This document shows, in pieces, positions 33,877 to 43,847 of a DNA stretch of 64,000 bases (its first letter is position 1; the number at the start of each line of letters is the position of its first letter). The notes under the pieces are model-generated. The model did no database searches and had not been told where the DNA came from. It was given only the letters and a program-made list of their open reading frames with translations. The DNA lies in NCBI GenBank assembly GCA_027946365.1, contig JAPEUQ010000019.1, positions 682,001 to 746,000 of the forward strand. The letters run 5' to 3'. Source of the stretch: Kalmusia sp. IMI 367209. Its lineage: Eukaryota; Ascomycota; Dothideomycetes; Pleosporales; Didymosphaeriaceae. The translations under genes were made by a program, and so were the position numbers.

Positions 33877-35382
33877 ATGGCCACAAAACCAAAAACGCGG
33901 CACGACCTCGACGATACCGCCCTGGGGCAATACCTTCAAAACCACCTCCCAGACCTCAAACTTCCCATTATATCAACAAAGATTGGCTACGGGCAGAGCA
34001 ACCCTACCTATTTTGTCGACGACGCAATTAAAACGCGCTACATACTGCGGAAGAAACCTTCGGGGACGATCATCTCACCTGTAGCGCATCAGGTAGATCG
34101 CGAGTACCGCGTTATCAAAGCACTGGGAAGCGTAGAAGGATTTCCAGTACCCAGGGTGTATTGCTTGTGTATGGACGATGGAGTCATTGGGACAGCATTT
34201 TATGTGAGTTCATATTCCAATCTTAAGACGTACCTTAAACCCATCCCTCCATCCCTGTCTAGCAATTCCAATGTCTTGGGTCAGTACCCTCCAACTGTGA
34301 TATGTTGCTCTTCCTCTGTTATACCTTAGGGACTTCTTTTTACACGCCCTTTAAGTCACAAAGCACGAGAGGAACCGCCGCTACTCTATCGTTTATTATT
34401 CTTCGCAGCTACCCACATCTTCCACCACAAATCTAGTATAGTGATACTCTGGGTAAAGTAAGTCTCTAACGTACACAGGTAATGGAATACGTCAAAGGCC
34501 GCATTATAACCTCCCCAGACCTCGATTCGCTCTCCCCAACCGACCGCCGCGCCGCCTGGTTCTCCGTCATCCAGACACTAGCCTGGCTGCACTCCATCGA
34601 CGCCGACGCCATCGGCCTCTCCTCCTTTGGCAAGAAGACCAATTTCTACGCCCGCCACTGCACCACCTTCTCCCGTATCGAAGCCCAGCAGTCCAAAGTC
34701 AAGAACATCACGACAGGACAAGCCCTTGGCCGCGCACACCCCTCTTTTGACGAGGTCATCGCTTATATTCGAACTAACCTCCCTTCGGATCGCTCTTCTA
34801 TCATTCACGGCGACTACAAGTTCGATAATATCGTTTTGCATCCTACGGAGCCGCGTGTCATTGCGATTCTAGACTGGGAGCTGAGTACGATTGGGCATCC
34901 GCTAATGGACGTGGTGTATGTTACAGGGCCGTATTGGAATAGGGTTAGTAGAGTAGGTATGGGGCCAGGAAAGGCGAGAGACGATCAGGGCCGGGAGGTG
35001 TACGATGATGGAAAGAGAAAGGAGAGTGGGATGCCGGAGATGAAAGAGCTATTGGATGAGTACGCGAAGATTGTGGGATGGGATCCGAGAGGTGATCGGT
35101 GGGAAGTTGCGAAAGTGTTCCATCTAATGAGGGTACGTGTCGTGGTTCTTACGAGGTCGAGGTGTGAGCTGGAGCAGCGAATAAGGTACAGTCAAATGTG
35201 CAAGACTAATCATTCTATAGGGCGGGACTATCAGTCATGGCATCCAAGCACGAACCATCAGCGGACAAGCAAGCAGCGAATTCTCGCACGTCTACTTTGA
35301 GAATACGCGAAGAAGTCTTGACGGTGCTCTAAGAATGGTGCGGGAGCTAAAAGAAAAACAGAACTCGAAGAGCACATTGTAA
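33877..35382 (+). CDS. Aminoglycoside-phosphotransferase-like kinase (ACAD10/11 N-domain type)
   Basis: Three exons (33877-34203, 34479-35132, 35221-35382) encode 380 residues. The protein kinase-like fold of the APH family is evident: a substrate/ATP loop IGYGQSNPTYFVDD, Lys in YILRKKPSG, the hinge VMEYVKGR, the catalytic loop HGDYKFDN (residues 219-226), and the Mg2+-binding ILDWE (Asp241). It ends with SHGIQARTISGQASSEFSH, typical of the stand-alone fungal relatives of the N-terminal domain of ACAD10/ACAD11, which phosphorylate 4-hydroxy acyl-CoAs in the animal enzymes. The substrate in fungi is not established. The first intron is 275 nt, about five times the local norm; the second is 88 nt. 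Confidence 0.92.
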
Positions 35383-35553
35383 AACACCCAGCAAAAATAG
35401 AAGTCCGATAGAGATACTTATCGGCTACAATGAGCCAGCGTGCTAGGCAGTAAGGTCCAACCTAGCTTTTTGTACGCCAAATGGATGTTTCGCCATATAT
35501 AGATGCCTAAGGAAAAAGAAGTGGAGAAGACAACAAAAAGAACAACCTTACGC

Positions 35554-35688
35554 GGCGTGATGGCGGAGTGGTTATCGCGCAAGACTAGAAATCTTGTTCC
35601 ATCGGGAGGTACGTACCCTATTGGAAAGCCCCAAGCCTGCATCCCCCCTGACCTTTCTCTAGCGTCAGTTCAAATCTGGCTCACGTCG
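35554..35688 (+). tRNA. tRNA-Ser(AGA) with a 54-nt insertion in the variable arm
   Basis: The acceptor stem GGCGTGA (35554-35560) pairs with TCACGTC (35681-35687), with G as discriminator base. The D stem is GCG/CGC. The anticodon stem CAAGA/TCTTG encloses CTAGAAA, giving anticodon AGA at 35587-35589. The T arm GTCAG-TTCAAAT-CTGGC is intact. Box A (TGGCGGAGTGG, from 35561) and box B (GTTCAAATC, from 35668) are good. The anticodon loop has no intron. Between the anticodon and T stems lie 67 nt, where Ser tRNAs have about 13. Removing 35609-35662 leaves TTCCATCGGGAGC, a normal class II variable arm, and an 81-nt tRNA. Whether it is made into functional tRNA is unknown. Confidence 0.88.
35609..35662 (+). 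other. Intron-like insertion with spliceosomal signals inside the tRNA
   Basis: The 54 nt begin GTACGT, contain CTGAC ten nucleotides before the final AG, have a pyrimidine-rich stretch (CCTTTCTCT) and end TAG. Donor, branch point and acceptor match the mRNA introns of neighbouring genes, and the length fits too. Its 5' junction overlaps a 10-bp palindrome (GGTACGTACC). The canonical tRNA splicing endonuclease cuts at 37/38 and would not be expected to act here. Confidence 0.75.
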
Positions 35689-35712
35689 AGTGTTGTCCCG
35701 AGCTATTCATCC

Positions 35713-35729
35713 TTTTCTTTTTGTTTTTT
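35713..35729 (+). terminator. RNA polymerase III terminator after tRNA-Ser
   Basis: Three T runs (TTTT, TTTTT, TTTTTT) start 25 nt downstream of the tRNA end. Runs of four or more T on the non-template strand stop Pol III. Their presence suggests the gene is still transcribed by Pol III despite the insertion. Confidence 0.8.
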
Positions 35730-36007
35730 CTAGCCCGATCCCTGCGTCAGTGTCGGCTTCTGTGCGGTGGTGGAGTGCGAGTGGGCCTTGCAAGCGATAG
35801 TGGGGCTTCGCATACACCGAGTATCAATCACTTACGTTAACTTGCATCATTTGTTTTTTAGAAAATAAGTAGACTAATACAAATCTTAATGCTGTTAGTA
35901 AGAGCTATGGACTATACCGCCTGCGCCTAGTCCAAGTTTACCACAGTAACAACACGCAAAAACACCACCCTGAACTCACCTATGCTCGAATTATCCCTAA
36001 ACCAATT

Positions 36008-36642
36008 CTACGTCCACTCCAAAGGAACACTGATGACAGTATTTCCACTAGACCCAATCGACCCCTCCGGCGAATCAAATACAAAGTCCATCAAAATATC
36101 ATACTTCCCATCCGGCTGCTGCCAAACGATCCTGTCCGTATTCCTCGGCCGCGCAGTACCAACAAGGTCATGCTTCCCCACATCACTCGTATACACAGGG
36201 AGGAATTGATGCTGTATTAATTGTCAACAACACACATTTCCAAATGATCCTGCAATGGCGTTAGAGGGCTACTCACGATCCAATCATCCCCATGATTAAA
36301 GCTCGGCAAAATCATGCCCTGGCTTCTCTCTGGCAGGTCGACATTGCTCTTGATGTTGATCCGGTCAACGACTAGACCTGTGGTAGCAGAGTGCACGTCG
36401 AACTTCCACGTTGCGCGGCATTCGGTGTACGGCCAGGTGGGCCCAGTGAGCTGCGAGGATAGGGTCAGGTCCATGTACGAGAGGTCTGGGCGGATTGAGA
36501 TGGCGGCCTTGATGCCTGCGCAGTTCCACGAGAAGCCTGTGATGGTGGTTGAGGAGGGCTTGGTTGCTGGTACTGGGGTAGGGGCGGCGAGAGCGAGGGG
36601 AGCCAGGAGGGCAAGGAGGAGGGAAGGGCGGCGCAGGCCCAT
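36008..36642 (-). CDS. Small secreted protein, function unknown
   Basis: Two exons, 36277-36642 and 36008-36211, with a 65-nt intron (GTGAGT..ACAG) encode 189 residues. The ATG is followed by a signal peptide MGLRRPSLLLALLAPLALAAP, then PTPVPATKPSS. The mature part is about 165 residues with only two cysteines (NCAGIK and TECRATW), and many beta-type residues. An internal nearer acceptor would give a 27-nt intron and end the frame early; the chosen splice joins HGDDWI to HQFLPVYTSDVG without losing frame. It has features of a secreted effector-like or cell-surface protein, but no family is recognised. Confidence 0.82.
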
Positions 36643-37193
36643 GGTCAAGTGGAGCGTGAGCGTGGGGGCTCGAATTAGTTCGGGTGTGCGTTGAATGAGT
36701 ATTAAGAGGAATATCTACAGTTTTTATACATCACTGCGTGTCTGGTAGACGACCGATGCCGAGGTAGCTGCTGTGTTTATAATTATCCACATAGTGAGCA
36801 AAAGAAACATGTCTCTTTATTATCACAGCACTAGAGTTCATCAATCATTTCTCCACCTGACTATTCGCGAGAACGATAGAGATGGCATATGTCAAAGTTG
36901 CTTGTGCGTCTTCCGAACCTACCTAGAGGGGTAAATGCCCAGCTGCAGAAGTCTTGTTCTACACGGGACTAGTCTGGACATGGTAAACGGTATGATTTAG
37001 CCTAGGCGGGAAGGGGGCATGATACTTGTCGGCTGAGAATATGCGCGCAGTAATTTTTGATCGATACCTCAATTGAGCTGCATGTAGTATTTGTGGTGTA
37101 GTGGGTATATAGTATAGTGAATGCTGGTTTTGCTGAGAATGGTATCACCTGTCAACTCTCATGGCACCTGCCTGTTCGCCTTCTTGCTTGAAT
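36643..37193. other. Intergenic region
   Basis: About 550 bp between the secreted protein start and the 3' end of the MDE1 gene. AT-rich in places; no gene or repeat found. Confidence 0.35.
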
Positions 37194-38140
37194 TTATTTC
37201 GTCGTCCACGGCAATCCGAGCTTCTTCATCTCGACGGCAAGCTGGAGGATGTAGTCGATACTCTCACATTGCGTCTTCGCTTTGTGCACGTTGTCCCCCC
37301 ATACATATCTACTTCCATTAGCACAATTTCAATCCCATGGCACATACGTAGCACTCACATGCCATGCCGCCGAACAAGTACGGCATACGTATCAGGATAC
37401 TTCTCCATGGCTGCTTCTAAACTCTCGGTGAGATCTTCCTCACTACTTCTTGTCAGCTTACATTCCCTAGTTCTACCTTCCTCAGGGGTATGCACTCACT
37501 GCGCAGTATTCTCAATGATGGGAATCCTCAATCTCTCAAAGTAGCCCAGATTGCCAATCTTCCCCCTTCCCTTCGGAATTCCCTTGATCTGCTCGATTTC
37601 CTCGATCTCGAAGCATGCCTCCTTGCCGAACTCTCTCTCGACGAGCAGGGTGATGAGGACGGCCCACTGCGAGTGCGTGTGGATGCAGCAGCCGGCGCCG
37701 CGCGTGAAGGCCGCGTAGAAGAGGGGTGTGCAGGCAGACGGCTTGTGGACCTGTTACAAGGTAAGGGACATGGTGGGTGAGAAGCAAGGATACCAGGAGG
37801 GACGCAACGTACCTGCGGCCGCCGTATATATTCCTTGCTCTCAAAGTCCATGACGAACATGTCTTTCGGCTTCATAAGCTCCTTCTGCACGCCGCTGGGC
37901 GTGATGTATATTTTGTCGCCATGACGAATGCTCGTGCCGCCGCCGGTACCAGTGACCTAGTCCGATATTCTCATCAGTCCCTTTATCTTGCTCAATTGCC
38001 TATGCGATAGCAGTGGAGAGGTATCTGCGTACCCAACCCAGGTTGTAGAATTTCGCGCAGAGGGTGCAGATGTGGTTTGCGGGATGCTCAGGATCATCCG
38101 AGCGCACGAGCGCGTCGGCTTCTGCTTGGGAGGTGCTCAT
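37194..38140 (-). CDS. mde1: Methylthioribulose-1-phosphate dehydratase
   Basis: Zinc enzyme of the methionine salvage pathway; dehydrates 5-methylthioribulose-1-phosphate to 2,3-diketo-5-methylthiopentyl-1-phosphate in the cytosol. Five exons (38033-38140, 37813-37956, 37500-37750, 37359-37442, 37194-37308) with introns of 76, 62, 57 and 50 nt give 233 residues, the family length. The class II aldolase-like fold is complete: [26 protein letters not shown], the zinc ligands IHTHSQ (H108, H110), [13 protein letters not shown] with the likely catalytic Glu, [20 protein letters not shown], and the third His in [18 protein letters not shown]. Most relatives have HGMYVW; here the splice site creates Ile. 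ATG at 38140 is preferred; an in-frame ATG at 38188 would add 16 residues. Confidence 0.96.
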
Positions 38141-38471
38141 CGTGAGTATTCGTGGTGTTTGGAGGCTTGAATGTTTATTGGGAGACATTTTTCACGAGGG
38201 AATGACGCGATGCCCCACCAACCCCACGTGTAGCGGGGCACGCGCTGCGATTCATCCCCGCAGTGCAAGGCGATGCACGTTCACTTATTAGACTACTGGA
38301 AAATAGATAAATCATTTGAAGCTCAAACATGAATTATCAGACTACACAATTGCCTACTTAAAGCTAGGTATCAACGTCAACATCATTTCTCACATGCGCC
38401 CATCGTGCTTCCCATTGATTACGACTATGCCTCCCGGCCGCCGTAGGGTATCTCAAAGTGTTGACTCGCGC
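38141..38471. other. Short intergenic region
   Basis: About 330 bp between two minus-strand genes. It should hold the MDE1 promoter and the 3' end of the DUF3602 gene. Nothing else seen. Confidence 0.35.
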
Positions 38472-39117
38472 CTATTCCCCAGTCTTAGTCTCATTGCTGA
38501 GAGGAGATGACTCTTTCTTGTCCTTGTCGAGGTGGAGCGCATGCTTGATCTTGTCGATCGGACCCTTCCTGTCCGGAGAATGGCTATGGCCGCCATACTT
38601 CTCCTTGTGAACATTACCTTCACCGCCGCGCTGTCCTGTATCAGCTCTGCTGCCAGTGTATAATGACATGTTTAGGTGTTCGTACGCCGGTGTGGAAATT
38701 CTCTTGCGGCTTGCGCAATGCGTCCTCGGGGATGTAATCGGAGGAGTGACGCGGGCTGCCGTCCGCAGGTCGGATTAGAGGCGACTTGGTGATGTTGCCT
38801 GCGCCGCCGCGCTGAGTGCAAGTTAGGTATGATCTCGTTCGAAGTAGGACACGTGAAGACGCACGCCGGTCGAGAAGTCGCCGTCGCCTTGGCCTTGAAG
38901 GCCTTCGCGGACGATGGCACCGTCGGTGTAGCTGGGAGAACGTCAGTGGCTGATGCGAATTCGTCGATAGGCTCCTCGAAGCATGAAAACGCGTACATGG
39001 TAGGATCATGGCCGATGTTGCCAGCGCCTACAACCTTGGTCAGCCCCCCATCTATTGAACTAGACCCGAGCGCGACTCACCACCGCGACCAGTAGAGTGG
39101 AGTGGAGTATCAGACAT
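38472..39117 (-). CDS. RGGAGN-repeat protein (DUF3602, PAR32-like)
   Basis: Five small exons (39081-39117, 38997-39027, 38865-38931, 38686-38811, 38472-38630) with introns of 53-65 nt give 139 residues. The repeats are GRGGAGNI (near residue 11), RGGAGNI at the start of exon 4 and RGGEGNV at the start of exon 5. Between them lies IYTDGAIVREGLQGQGDGDFSTG, a typical spacer of this family. The C-terminus is Lys/Asp-rich. The family includes yeast Par32, a TORC1-linked inhibitor of ammonium transporters; the role of filamentous-fungal members is not established, and this one is shorter. No globular domain is visible. Exons 4 and 5 each begin exactly with the repeat, in phase 0. Confidence 0.9.
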
Positions 39118-39956
39118 GATGCTCTGTTCTGTCGGAAATTTGCGCAAAAAGCAAGGTTAAAGCGAGTTCAGGGATCAGTGGTATGCAGAGGCGATGGGGA
39201 AAGGGTAGGCTGGACAGCATGCAGCGCACGTCTTATATTTGCTCTTTCAACCGCCTCCATGGCACCACGGCAACAGCCAATCTTCATATGACGCAAACCC
39301 ATTGGCGCGGGATGCGCAAGGCACATGAGAAGTGCGGTACACGATGGGTCCGTTCAATCAATGAGCGCGTCGGGCGCACGTCTAGCTTGCCGTATTATCG
39401 CGGAAAAGATAGGTTCATCCGCAGCGTAGGCTTGCTGCCAAGCCGCTCCGCTCATACATCATAGCTGCGAACTGGGAACCGGCCGTGGTGCTGTGTCGTT
39501 CGCGTGGGATCGTTACCTGTAGACGTGAGGTGATCAATTCAAGGGTCAGCGGCTCTGATAAGGTCGGCGCGCGTGATTCGTTGAAATGGGTGACTAATCG
39601 ATCGATAGGCGAGAGTACATTCTGAGCGCGAGGAGGCTTCTTGCATGCGCCAGCCCAAGCTTGAAATTGTGAAAGGCAAGGCGAGTATGTAAGCAATATA
39701 TGTGCTGCTGGAAATCGCATCGCTGAGCATGTTCGACGAGGCGGGATATTGTCTGAGTGGAATTTCGATGCGACCATCCGAACTAACCTATATCGCCCTA
39801 TTTACATGGACATACATCTTCAAACTTTAGCAAGAGTATTCTGTTGCACTAACGTTAAACACTGGAACTGAAAAGCCCGCTCCTGTCGCCAAGTTGGTCC
39901 TCTTTCGAACCACCACCTTGGAGAATGCGATCGGCATGGCTGACTGCCGAAAGCAC
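39118..39956. other. Intergenic region
   Basis: About 840 bp: the promoter of the DUF3602 gene and the 3' flank of the phosphate carrier. Only short, unconvincing open frames. Confidence 0.35.
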
Positions 39957-41235
39957 TTAGGTGCTCTTCGCTGCAACCTTCTCTTCTTGCGGCGACGCAC
40001 CACCAGTGGTTGGCAGACCCATGAAGATCTTGAAGTAATCGTAGATCATCCACTGCAGACCAGTGAGAGTTCCGATCATCACGATACGCACCGGAAGCCC
40101 GTTCCAGAGCCCTCTGAAACCGATATCCTTGTAAATGCGGCCCGTCGCAGCTCCGAAGCTCTCGCCCGCCTGACGGTTGGCATTGAGCTTCGAAACCATG
40201 ACATCCGCGGGATGGCTGACAATGGCACACAAAATACCGGCGAGGTAACCACCCGTGAAGGATACAGCAGTCTGTGCGCCCTTCCCGTAGTCACTCTTGC
40301 TGCCAGGAAGATAATTATAGATCATCTCGACGATGGTTTCAAACGAGGCGAACTGCGAGACATGAGCATCTCAATATGAAACCTCACATGATTGCCTACC
40401 TTCATCATGGTGTACGGAATCTGGCGGCCCCATAGCGGATACAGGCCCTTGTACAATCTGAGATGTGTTAAGTCGAAACGCTTTGAATAAGCTCTTCGAA
40501 GCTTTCTATTACTCACCCTGCGACACCTTCTTTCCCGGTAATAGTGCTTAATCCACCGAGGGTTGTCTTCGCGAAAGGTGGGATGGTAGTCTGCATCCGC
40601 ACCTTGATTGCTTCGAACGGGCAGAGGCCAATATCGGCGATAAATTCAGCCGAAGCGCTTCCCGCCAGGTAGATGAGCGTTTTGTACTTGTGGTAGTTCT
40701 CTTCGCCAGCAAGATCTCCATAAAACTTCTTGAAGAACTCATATCCTCCGTACTTCAAACCACCTTGGACGGAGTAACCCCAGAATGTCGGACCCCAGCC
40801 AGTGAAGACACCACGGAGACCTTCAGCACGCCCAATCTTCCCCCAAGCCTCGAAGTTGCCCTTGTACATTTTGGAATCGACTTGGCGTCGACATTTCACA
40901 AGATCGAGCGGCGTGACAGCCGTATGGGTCAAGCCGCAAGCCATTATACCACCAAATGTACATGCCGCATAGTATTTTGGCGAGTACAGTTCAATGCCGC
41001 CAACTTTGGCTTGTGCCTTGTTGCTTGCTTTTTCAAACTCAGCGACAGCCGCATCGCTCAGTTTCGCAGCTTTGTTCTTTGCATCGTCCGCTGCGCTCCA
41101 TACTGGGTACAATTCATGCCGGGCGTTCCACTTCGAGGCGCGTTTCGAGGAGGCTTCGGGCATGGACTGCTGGAAGGCCGAGCAGCCAGAGAAGGCCTGA
41201 TTCAAGGCGGAGGTAGTAGGAAATAGATTTGGCAT
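39957..41235 (-). CDS. MIR1: Mitochondrial phosphate carrier
   Basis: Inner-membrane carrier that imports phosphate with protons for ATP synthesis. Three exons (40517-41235, 40400-40457, 39957-40352) with introns of 59 and 47 nt encode 390 residues. Three mitochondrial-carrier repeats are present, each with its signature: [10 protein letters not shown] (from residue 109), [10 protein letters not shown] and [10 protein letters not shown]. The family-specific stretches [40 protein letters not shown] and [17 protein letters not shown] are well kept. The N-terminal 80 residues are longer than in animal carriers, as is usual in fungi, and could act as a presequence. The ATG at 41235 begins the only long frame and is followed by a Ser/Thr-rich, weakly basic stretch. 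Confidence 0.96.
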
Positions 41236-41698
41236 TGTGAGCGCTGTGCTACTGCTATCTGTCAGATTGGTGTTTCGCCTTGGCGCGGCCGACGTTTGAA
41301 ACGTACTGGCTAAAACTACAGTGTCCGGTGAGGTTGGGTTGCTGGAACGAGATCCTTCGGAAGGCAGGAACTACGAGCGAGCCAGCGCTGGTGTTATAGG
41401 GGAGGTGGAAAGGGAATTAGAGGTGAAGCTTGAGGCAATGCTGGTATCGAAGGTGGAGCTGATGCGAGTTGCCCGTTCTGTTTCCCGACGTCATTTGTCG
41501 GGTTTGGCCAATCCCTATCCTCACAATCCGAACCAGCCACTCAGCCCACCAGCCACTATTCCTACAAGGGTACTAATCACGGGAGCTTGTGGGGACCCTA
41601 AGGTACATAGTGTACGCATTATACTATGAAAGTAGTGGCACCGGATTTCGGAGCTTGGATGCTATTCTTGTAATGCGTGGAGATAGATGCAATCGGGG
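41236..41698. other. Intergenic region upstream of the phosphate carrier
   Basis: About 460 bp between two minus-strand genes, presumably the carrier promoter. No further feature found. Confidence 0.35.
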
Positions 41699-42808
41699 TC
41701 ACGAACGCAGATCTTGCTCGTCGCTTGATCTTGCTCTACCCTCCTCTGCGCTGTTTGCTTGTACTTTACTCTGATCTGCGTGTTTCGCTGGATCAAATAC
41801 ATACATTGGAAACTCTAAGAAGATCGTTCGCTTCAATATGGTCGGCATCTTCTCGTAGATTTGTGGCGGGCATGGGATCAATATGCTTGTTCGGCGAAGA
41901 TATCGCTCATACTCGGGCCACTTGATTCCTTTTTCGTATCGCTTCTTTGCCCCTGGTCGTTCCTGGAGTGGCAGGCCAGAAACAAACATCAAGAGAAGCG
42001 TCAAAAAGAAGGGGCCTAGAATCGATGCATATTGTGCAGAGTAAGGCCCACCGTGAACATAACCATATGCCGCTGGCGATACTGCGATAGTAAAGATGGC
42101 TAGGCCAAGTTAGTCCAAGGGCCTGTGCTACAAGTCAGATCCCACTTACAGAATTGGATCAGAATCTCCCCAAAATAATTTGGATGTCTCGTCACAGCGA
42201 AGAAGCCCACGTCGCAGACGGCCCCATCGCTTCCGTGCTCAGTGCGGAACCGATACTTTTGCACGTCGGAAACGGCTTCCATGATGAATCCAATAGAATA
42301 AAGTACAATGCCTGCGATGTCGCATCCCGTGCCAAATGAAGGCTGGAGGAACTGCGTAACTTTAGGCGAGTTTAGGATGGTGACCGGCAAAGAGCACGTC
42401 CAGACCCAGAACATTTGGCTGCAGTCACATCAGCTATAACGGCTTCATCGAAGCGAGCAGAATAACTCACAATACCCAAAACCCGAGAAAGGACCAGAAC
42501 TTGTCCCGCTTGTCATCGAACCGGTCATCCTTCCCTGTCTTTAGGATCCTGAAAAGCAGGAAGCCGGAGAGACGCGCTGCCCACGCCATGATAAACACAG
42601 ATGCCACAATGTTGCGCGCATTGTCTCGATTCTCGCTGAAGGCGAGCGTTAGTATCGCTAGTAGGACGAAGTTGGTTCCTCCCGCGAAATCAGTGAGCTT
42701 GTCGAATTTTAGGCTGAAGGCGATAGCAAAAAAGAAGAGCTGGTATGCGACGGTGATCAGAAACGTTATCGCGAGGTAATAGTCGTCGAGAACGTGGACG
42801 GCCCCCAT
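41699..42808 (-). CDS. DUF1295 / steroid 5-alpha-reductase-like membrane protein
   Basis: Three exons (42471-42808, 42150-42418, 41699-42099) with introns of 52 and 50 nt encode 335 residues. Several hydrophobic segments alternate with short loops. The DUF1295 core is clear: NFVLLAILTLAF, AWAARLSGFLLFRILKTGKD, DDKRDKFWSFLGFWVFQ, and RFRTEHGSDGAVCDVGFFAV followed by TRHPNYFGEILIQFS. The last resembles the NADPH-binding C-terminal region of steroid 5-alpha reductases and isoprenylcysteine methyltransferases. A lipid reductase role in the endoplasmic reticulum is likely from the family; the substrate is not known. A C-terminal part of about 60 polar residues follows the last membrane segment. 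The start is the first ATG (42808); the frame upstream opens only with a TTG. Confidence 0.92.
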
Positions 42809-43847
42809 CTTGGTGTAGGTTTTATTTTCCTTTCGGGATATCTCTTGAATCAAGATCGTGGAAGCTTCAATCCATTATATGTGTACTCTTTTCGCACTCG
42901 CTACCGCTGCGCCCCGTTGTCCGCTCCTGATAAGTACGTATTCGTCCGAATCCGATGGATTCAATGACGAATGCACGCATCTGACAGGAAAAGCTGTCCA
43001 TATTGTGTGGACAGCTGGGACGATGACGCACTACATTTGCTCGATGCCAAGAGATCGGGGGTCGTCGAGATTCTGTGGCGCGATCACCATGTCTCCATAC
43101 AACGTGTGCACTAACACTCGCAACAATCACGTAAGCGCCCATCGCAAATTCGCAGTGACCCTCCGGCCAGGCACGTTATGCTCGGATGATCGTGAAATGA
43201 AAAATTCCGACCATGCAGGCGCGGCACGTCCCACATGTTTGGGCTGGTCACTGTGAAACACAGCCGGTGTGAGGGGTTCGCTTCGACGCGCCTCGCGTCT
43301 CACCCCCCATGAGACAGCGCCTGGCCAGACTGCTTTGACACTCACCATTCCCCTTTGCGGCCGCTGCATCCTTTCGAGGAGCCTGTCGATCATGGATCGC
43401 GCGCCCAGCTCTTGCAGTAAACGTCCTTGGCCACGCAAGCCCGACAATGCCATGACAAGGGCGCGAATGTCCTTTCATTGCCCCGGCCTTGCGACAAGAG
43501 TCAAGGAACTGTAGCCGCGTGGAAACCATCGCAGAAACAGAATGAGCGGGGCGATGTCCTGATACACACATCCGTTAAGTGCCTGAGGAACCCGCAGTGT
43601 GCTGTGTGGTTTGGGTCCTCGTTCGGCTTCTCTCGCTCCCTTTGGCTTCCGGACCTTTCGCTCCTCCCCATCCGGTCTCTTCCTCCTCACTCCTCTTCGA
43701 CGATCTGCTGTGCAGTGCTTGAATGAGTCTGCATGTCTGTGACATTTCGCTCATATTCGATTAATTACCAGCTGGACTGTTGCACGTACTAATAATTCTT
43801 CGCCTTTCTTGTCTTTGCTTTCGTCTTAGCCCGTATTTCGCGACGTC
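42809..43847. other. Divergent promoter region
   Basis: About 1 kb between two genes transcribed in opposite directions, so it should hold both promoters. A pyrimidine-rich run (43660-43695) occurs 150-190 bp before the secreted-protein ATG, as in many highly expressed fungal genes. No coding sequence recognised. Confidence 0.35.

Noticed and set aside
35597..35663. Reading the tRNA-Ser insert as a natural giant variable arm
   Set aside because: A partial hairpin is possible, but removing the GT..AG segment gives an exactly standard variable arm. It remains the main alternative and is kept in the finding.
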